Part shown: positions 59,466 through 64,000 of the stretch, piece by piece
Layout of the letters: each line of letters begins with the position of its first letter
How positions within the stretch are numbered: position 1 is the stretch's first letter
Source: GW2011-AR15 sp964428335
Lineage (GTDB): Archaea; Nanobdellota; Nanobdellia; Woesearchaeales; GW2011-AR15
Direction of reading: 5' to 3'
DNA length: 64,000 nt
Assembly: GCA_964428335.1 (NCBI GenBank)
Contig: CAYRXW010000001.1
Coordinates: 124,001 to 188,000, forward strand
Position numbers and translations under genes: made by a program
The notes under the pieces: model-generated
Told to the model about the DNA's origin: nothing
What the model saw: the letters and a program-made list of their open reading frames with translations, nothing else
The model's database searches: none

Positions 59466-60711
59466 TTTCAAAAAAATCATTAACTTAGAACTTGAGAGGA
59501 TAGATAGCGCAAAAATCACAAAAAGGAATGAGAAAGTGATTGAAGGATTCACTGAGCATGAATGCCCAAGGGCATTAATCAATGGAAAAGAGATAATGAT
59601 CTTCAATTCAAATGACTACTTGGGGCTGAGGCACAATAAGAAGCTCAAGAAGGCAGAGCATGAAGCATCAAAAAAATATGGCTCAGGGCCTGGTGCTGTA
59701 AGGTTCATCTCAGGAACAATGAAGATACATAAGGAACTTGAAGCAGAGATTGCAAAGTTCCATGGAAGGGAGGATGCAATAATATTCAGTTCAGCCTTTG
59801 CGCTTAATTTTGGGGCAATCCATTCTTTCATCAAAGGGCAGAGCAAGGATTCATTGGTTACAGATAATACTCTTGTAATCTCAGATGAACTGAACCACAG
59901 GAGCATAATTGACGGGATCAGGGTTGCAGGCCTAGGAAAAGAGAACAAGGCAATCTTTAAGCATATGGATTCTGAAGACCTGAAAAGAGTGCTTGAGGAA
60001 AACAAGGGGAAATTCAAAAGAGTGATAATAATCACAGACGGCATTTTCAGCATGCTCGGAGAATTCCAAAATATTTTGGCAATACAAAACCTAGCAGAGC
60101 ATTATGACCAGCATTTTGAAGAAGGAATAATAACTATGGTTGATGATGCGCATGGAGTTGCAGCCTTTGGAAAAACAGGCAGGGGATGCGAAGAGCATAC
60201 TAAAGGAAGATGCGACATCCTTCTTGGAACGTTTGGAAAAGGCTTTGGGGTTGATGGAGGATATGCAGTCGGTGACAAAGTTTATATCGATTACCTGAGG
60301 GAATCTGCTGCAACATATATCTATTCAAACCCTATATCTCCAGGGACTGCAGGCGCAGCTCTTGAATCAATAAGATTAGTAGAAAGCAGGAAAGGCAAGA
60401 TGCTCATAAACAAGCTGAATAAAAATATAGCCTATTTCAAGGAAAAAATGTTTGAGGCAGGCTTTTCATTTGCAGCAAGTTCAAAACATGCAATACAGCC
60501 AATATTAATTGGGGATGCAGAAAAAACAAAAAAGCTTACAGATATGCTTTTTGAATCAGGAATCTTAGTTACAAACATAAACTATCCTGTTGTTCCAAAA
60601 GGCAGGGATGAAATAAGAGTGCAGATTAATGCAATGCATACTATTGAGGATATTGATGTTTTTGTCGGGAAAGCGAAAGAGATAAGTAAAGAGATTGGAA
60701 TTTTAAATTAA
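59452..60711 (+). CDS. kbl: 2-amino-3-ketobutyrate CoA ligase
   Basis: About 419 residues, alpha-oxoamine synthase family: NDYLGLRHNKKLKKAEHEAS, GSGPGAVRFISGTM, VDDAHGVAAFGKTGRG and the PLP lysine in LGTFGKGFGVDGGYAVGD. It splits 2-amino-3-ketobutyrate with CoA into glycine and acetyl-CoA, completing threonine breakdown. AGGTGA precedes TTG 59452, the start I prefer; GTG 59443 is also in frame. The start lies within the end of the threonine dehydrogenase gene, so the two are co-translated. Confidence 0.9.
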   Translation: MGKNNFKKIINLELERIDSAKITKRNEKVIEGFTEHECPRALINGKEIMIFNSNDYLGLRHNKKLKKAEHEASKKYGSGPGAVRFISGTMKIHKELEAEIAKFHGREDAIIFSSAFALNFGAIHSFIKGQSKDSLVTDNTLVISDELNHRSIIDGIRVAGLGKENKAIFKHMDSEDLKRVLEENKGKFKRVIIITDGIFSMLGEFQNILAIQNLAEHYDQHFEEGIITMVDDAHGVAAFGKTGRGCEEHTKGRCDILLGTFGKGFGVDGGYAVGDKVYIDYLRESAATYIYSNPISPGTAGAALESIRLVESRKGKMLINKLNKNIAYFKEKMFEAGFSFAASSKHAIQPILIGDAEKTKKLTDMLFESGILVTNINYPVVPKGRDEIRVQINAMHTIEDIDVFVGKAKEISKEIGILN

Positions 60712-60754
60712 TTTATATAATTTTTTTGCATAAACTAGCAGAATAACACAAAAT

Positions 60755-60892
60755 CTAAGCTTCTGTTTTAACTTCCTTGCTCTTATGCTTCAAATTGCAG
60801 GCTTCACAGTAATAATTCCTGTAAGTCTTTGGATCTGCAAAAAACTTTGCATTGCAGTTCCTGCAAAACCTGATTTCCTTATAGAGTCTCAT
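60755..60892 (-). CDS. Tiny zinc-ribbon protein
   Basis: A 45-residue protein with two CxxC pairs (FCRNCNA and YCEACNL), rich in Lys and Arg, ending HKSKEVKTEA. Its start overlaps the preceding gene's stop (ATGA). It is one of three consecutive small Cys4 proteins read on the minus strand, probably nucleic-acid- or ribosome-binding. Confidence 0.6.
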   Translation of the reverse strand: MRLYKEIRFCRNCNAKFFADPKTYRNYYCEACNLKHKSKEVKTEA

Positions 60893-61050
60893 CTTCTTTT
60901 CTTGAAATTCCTTGAATTTTTCTTGTCCAGCTTCTCAAAGCTTAAAGATCCGCAATCCTTGCAGTTTACAGGGGTTGAATATCCTTTTCCATAGGATACA
61001 TTTGTCCTTGTCTTGATCCTATGGCTGTTACATTTAGTGCATCTGTACAT
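60889..61050 (-). CDS. Tiny zinc-ribbon protein
   Basis: A 53-residue basic protein with CTKCNSHRIKTRT and NCKDCGSLSFEK forming a Cys4 zinc ribbon, and a C-terminal NFKKRR tail. It starts six bases after the stop of the gene at 61057 and is coupled (ATGA) to the next. Zinc-ribbon size and basic tail suggest RNA or DNA contact; no specific family assigned. Confidence 0.6.
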   Translation of the reverse strand: MYRCTKCNSHRIKTRTNVSYGKGYSTPVNCKDCGSLSFEKLDKKNSRNFKKRR

Positions 61051-61056
61051 TTATAT

Positions 61057-61281
61057 TCACATCCCTTTACTTTTCATAAAACATTCCTTGCAATATACAG
61101 GCTTTCCTTCTGCTGGCTTGAATGGCACAGTGCAGTCAGCTCCGCATTTTGAGCATTTAGTATCATGCATGACTAAAGTAGATTTAGTAAAATTCCTATT
61201 TGAGTTATTTCCTGCAAAAAGGTTTGTCTTGAATGTCTTCTTTGATCTTGTATCTTTCCTATTCCTTGTATTTCTTCCCAT
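61057..61281 (-). CDS. Zinc-binding protein, CxxC ... PVYCKECF type
   Basis: A 74-residue protein: a basic disordered start, then TKCSKCGADCTVPFKPAEGK and PVYCKECFMK. This Cys4 module (CxxCGxxCxVPFKP ... PVYCxxCF) is widespread in archaeal and candidate-phyla genomes with unknown role. ATG 61281 follows TTAGGTGAGAATA; the in-frame GTG just upstream belongs to the ribosome binding sequence. It is the first gene of the three-gene minus-strand operon. Confidence 0.7.
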   Translation of the reverse strand: MGRNTRNRKDTRSKKTFKTNLFAGNNSNRNFTKSTLVMHDTKCSKCGADCTVPFKPAEGKPVYCKECFMKSKGM

Positions 61282-61440
61282 TATTCTCACCTAAGTATCA
61301 TTAAATTTTACAGAAAAGTGTTGCAAAAACAAGATATAGTCAATTCAACAGGTTCTGAAGATATAATAGAACAATCCATAGTATATAAAGTAGTGGGTTT
61401 ATGGAATATGCTTAAATATTACATAGATTTCTATTGAGTT

Positions 61441-62169
61441 ATGAGACAGATTGAAGGCCGTAATCCTGTCCTGGAAGCTTTAAGGGCAGGGACAAAGATT
61501 TCAAAGATATATATTTCTGAGCATATCGAGAAAGACAAGAGAATTGAGGAGATAGAGGCTTTAGCCAGGAAGAAACACATCCAGATAGAGGAAACAGACC
61601 TCTCAAAGATGGAAAAGTCAAAAAGATGCCAGGGAGTCATAGCCATGGCAGAAAGTTCAACGAATAAGGACTTAAAAACCATAATTGAGGAAGTTTATGC
61701 AAGGAATGAAAAGCCACTTGTAATACTTCTTTCAGGAACAGTCTATGAGCATAATCTTGGCTCTGTTTTAAGAAGCGCAGAATGCGCAGGAGCTTGCGCT
61801 GTAATCGCACCAAAAGAAGCGATAGGTCTGACACCTCTTGTGATAAAATCATCAGCAGGCGCATCTGAGCATATACCTTTCCTGAAAGGGGACATATTCC
61901 AGTTCCTGAAAGATTTAAGGGAACTTGGGCTGAATATAATTGCATTAAGCGAGAAATCAGAAAGGACAATCTATGAATCAAACATGAACTGCGCATTATG
62001 CATAGTTGTAGGCGCAGAAGATGTCGGTGTCAGGAAAAGCATAGAAAAATACATAGATGAATTCCTAAGGATACCAATCAAAGGAAAGATTGAAAGCCTG
62101 AACATGGGTGTCGCTTCTGCAGTTGCGATGTTTGAATGCCTAAGGCAGAAAGAGCAAATAAAAAAATAA
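61441..62169 (+). CDS. SpoU/TrmH-family RNA 2'-O-ribose methyltransferase
   Basis: A 242-residue methyltransferase with an L30e-like N-terminal substrate domain (RQIEGRNPVLEALRAGTKIS) and the SPOUT knot: NLGSVLRSAECAGACAVIAP (motif 1), IVVGAEDVGVRKSIEKYIDE (motif 2) and RIPIKGKIESLNMGVASAVA (motif 3). It resembles RlmB, which methylates 23S rRNA, but the exact site cannot be deduced. CTTAAATATTAC at about 61408 precedes ATG 61441 at a leaderless distance. It ends directly beside the convergent lysyl-tRNA synthetase. Confidence 0.88.
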   Translation: MRQIEGRNPVLEALRAGTKISKIYISEHIEKDKRIEEIEALARKKHIQIEETDLSKMEKSKRCQGVIAMAESSTNKDLKTIIEEVYARNEKPLVILLSGTVYEHNLGSVLRSAECAGACAVIAPKEAIGLTPLVIKSSAGASEHIPFLKGDIFQFLKDLRELGLNIIALSEKSERTIYESNMNCALCIVVGAEDVGVRKSIEKYIDEFLRIPIKGKIESLNMGVASAVAMFECLRQKEQIKK

Positions 62170-64000
62170 TTATTTCTTCAATTCATCCATCTCAGAGAGC
62201 ACTTTTATGACAAAATCAACATGCTCATCAAACGGAATACCAAGCTTTTCTATCCCGAGTGAAATATCATCCCTGTCAACTTTTGCAGCGAATGACTTCT
62301 CATTGAACTTCTTTTTGAATGAAGATGCTTTCATGCCAATAAGCCCTTCAGGTCTCATCTTTGCATAGGCATAAATAAGCCCGGCTATCTCATCGCATGC
62401 CAATAATGCTTTTGCAAGCTTTGTCTCAGGCATTATTGTTGTCTTCTTGAAATAATGCGCTGCTACAGCATGGATAAGCTCTTCAGGGAAATTCTGCTGC
62501 TTGAAGAAATCAAGCTCATGGAAAGGATGTTCCTCTGGATGCTCGAAGAAATCCAGGTCATGCAAAAGCCCTGTGATATACCACAAGTCTTTGTTCTGCT
62601 TCAGTTTTTCAGCATATCTTTCAAGTATATTTGCGACCATCCTTGAATGAAGCAACTGATATTCATCTCTTACATGTTTTTTCAAAAGCTCAAGAGCTTC
62701 TTCCCTTGAAGGCAGGTTAGCAATATCCTCGCTCACTTTTGCTTTTTTCTCTTCTTCTTTCACTTCAGGCCTCATTGTCGGGAATAATATAATATCCCTT
62801 ATTGATTCCTGGCCTGTCATGAGCATTATCATCCTGTCAACACCAACACCGATTCCGCAGTTTGGTGGCAAGCCGTATTCCAGTGCTTCAATATAATCCT
62901 CATCCATAGGGTGAGCCTCATCATTCCCTTCTTTCATGGCCCTTTCCTGCTCTTCAAAATTCTTCCTCTGGAGAACCGGGTCAGTAAGTTCAGAATAATA
63001 ATTTCCAACTTCCCAGCAGTTTATGAAACTTTCAACTCTTTCAGCAAACCTCTTGTCATTACGGCATGGTTTTGCCAATGGACAAATTTCAACAGGGTGG
63101 TCCATTATATGGGTTGGCTGAATTAAATGCTGTTCACAAAGTTCCTCAAATAATAAAGCAAGAGCAAGGCCTTTTGAATAGTCCTTACATTCAATCTTAT
63201 GCGTTCTTAATGCAGCCTTAACTTCATCATCTGACATTTTTTCCAAGTCATATCCTGCAAATTCTTTTACAGCTTCTGCCATTGTCATTCTTTTCCAAGG
63301 AGCCTTGAAATCAATTTCCTTTTCTCCGAATTTAACCTTGGTTGTGCCATTTAATTTTAAGGCAATTGATTCCCACATTTTTTCAGTAAGTTCCATTGCA
63401 TTGTAATAATCAGCATAAGCCCACTGTATTTCCATCATTGTAAATTCAGGGTTATGGGTTTTATCTGAGCCTTCATTTCTAAAGCAGTATGAAAGGTCAT
63501 ATATTTTTTCAAAACCGCCAACAATCAGTTTTTTTAAGTAAATTTCATATGCAATCCTAAGGTACATCTGCATATTCCAAGCATTGATTTTTGTAGTAAA
63601 AGGCCTGGCAAGACCTCCACCATAAAGTGGCTGTAAAATCGGGGTTTGGACTTCCATGAATCCTTCAGAATCCAAGAATTCCCTGATGAACCTAAGTATC
63701 TTTGCCCTTTTCTCAAAAACAGCCTTTGCATCATGATTTACTACAAAATCAACATACCTTTTCCTGTATCTTTGTTCGATATCCTTAAGGCCATGATACT
63801 TTTCAGGGAAAGGCCTGAAAGCTTTTGTTAAAAAAGTGAACTCCCTTGCGTAAATTGATATCTCGCCTGTCTTTGTCGCAAATATCTCACCTTTTATTCC
63901 GACAAAGTCTCCCATGTCTACTTTCTTGAATACATCATAGTTTGCTATATCGTCTTTCCTGATATACACCTGGATCTTACCTGAACTGTCCTGCAGGTGG
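62170..64000 (-). CDS. lysS: Lysyl-tRNA synthetase (class II) fused to HD domain, 5' partial
   Basis: The gene runs off the window end: upstream of an in-frame GTG at 63969 the codons continue HLQDSSGKIQ before VYIRKD, the anticodon-binding OB fold. The class II core follows: RYRKRYVDFVVN, motif 2 CFRNEGSDKTHNPEFTMMEI, and motif 3 GVGVDRMIMLMTG. After a linker (about residue 400 of the visible part) comes an HD-type phosphohydrolase domain of about 180 residues (HSRMVANIL ... GLLHDLDFFEHPEEHPFHEL), with metal His, His-Asp and later Asp residues. The synthetase charges tRNA-Lys; the HD part may hydrolyse a nucleotide or alarmone, or act on tRNA. The fusion is unusual. Confidence 0.88.
   Translation of the reverse strand, partial: HLQDSSGKIQVYIRKDDIANYDVFKKVDMGDFVGIKGEIFATKTGEISIYAREFTFLTKAFRPFPEKYHGLKDIEQRYRKRYVDFVVNHDAKAVFEKRAKILRFIREFLDSEGFMEVQTPILQPLYGGGLARPFTTKINAWNMQMYLRIAYEIYLKKLIVGGFEKIYDLSYCFRNEGSDKTHNPEFTMMEIQWAYADYYNAMELTEKMWESIALKLNGTTKVKFGEKEIDFKAPWKRMTMAEAVKEFAGYDLEKMSDDEVKAALRTHKIECKDYSKGLALALLFEELCEQHLIQPTHIMDHPVEICPLAKPCRNDKRFAERVESFINCWEVGNYYSELTDPVLQRKNFEEQERAMKEGNDEAHPMDEDYIEALEYGLPPNCGIGVGVDRMIMLMTGQESIRDIILFPTMRPEVKEEEKKAKVSEDIANLPSREEALELLKKHVRDEYQLLHSRMVANILERYAEKLKQNKDLWYITGLLHDLDFFEHPEEHPFHELDFFKQQNFPEELIHAVAAHYFKKTTIMPETKLAKALLACDEIAGLIYAYAKMRPEGLIGMKASSFKKKFNEKSFAAKVDRDDISLGIEKLGIPFDEHVDFVIKVLSEMDELKK

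Overview
The window is 64 kb of AT-rich archaeal chromosome. Archaeal signs seen directly are topoisomerase VI subunits A and B, TATA boxes about 25 bases upstream of leaderless ATGs, Shine-Dalgarno sequences of the GGTGA type (matching the archaeal 16S 3' end), an archaeal-type SRP RNA, two-module Lrp and AbrB-PhoU regulators, a LysW-dependent lysine pathway and a class II lysyl-tRNA synthetase. The many small membrane, zinc-ribbon and unrecognised proteins suggest an uncultured DPANN-type archaeon (Woesearchaeales/Nanoarchaeota-like); that placement is inference.

Layout. 1-10 kb is accessory: mostly unrecognised genes, four divergent promoter regions sharing a TTACTA-N5-TAGTAA palindrome, the SRP RNA gene (6806-7082, minus) and a decayed copy of the SRP RNA/DUF212 junction at 1786-1870. 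A minus-strand operon of five small unknown proteins (7685-9665) lies opposite an Lrp-type regulator. 10-16 kb holds thiol-redox genes (membrane thioredoxin, tandem DsbA, two small thioredoxin/glutaredoxins) around a membrane sensor with its own DNA-binding domain. 17-25 kb holds an NADP/F420-type oxidoreductase, regulators including an orphan CARF-HTH, a methyltransferase, a phasin-like/UbiB-kinase pair and topoisomerase VI.

25.7-41 kb encodes cell-surface proteins: a cohesin-dockerin cluster (dockerin protein, membrane-anchored cohesin scaffold with eight CDGxDNDCDG repeats, LamG-dockerin protein, broken SLH protein), a Cas4-like nuclease and a 2,627-residue Cys-rich S-layer-like protein. 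The cluster is flanked by the nuclease gene on one side and a relic of a related nuclease tail on the other. 41-49 kb holds nucleases, an aminotransferase, an antiporter and a second locus built like the one at 3.6-6.8 kb (membrane protein, large unknown protein, AbrB-PhoU regulator).

49.6-58.5 kb is a nearly complete LysW lysine operon: lysW, homocitrate synthase, homoaconitase large and small subunits, homoisocitrate dehydrogenase, lysX, lysY, a class II amidotransferase-type Ntn hydrolase, lysZ and lysJ. No recognisable LysK (the release enzyme) is present, and the Ntn hydrolase is a plausible substitute. It is followed by threonine dehydrogenase and 2-amino-3-ketobutyrate CoA ligase (threonine to glycine), three tiny zinc-ribbon proteins, a SpoU/TrmH methyltransferase, and a lysyl-tRNA synthetase fused to an HD hydrolase domain whose 5' end runs off the window.
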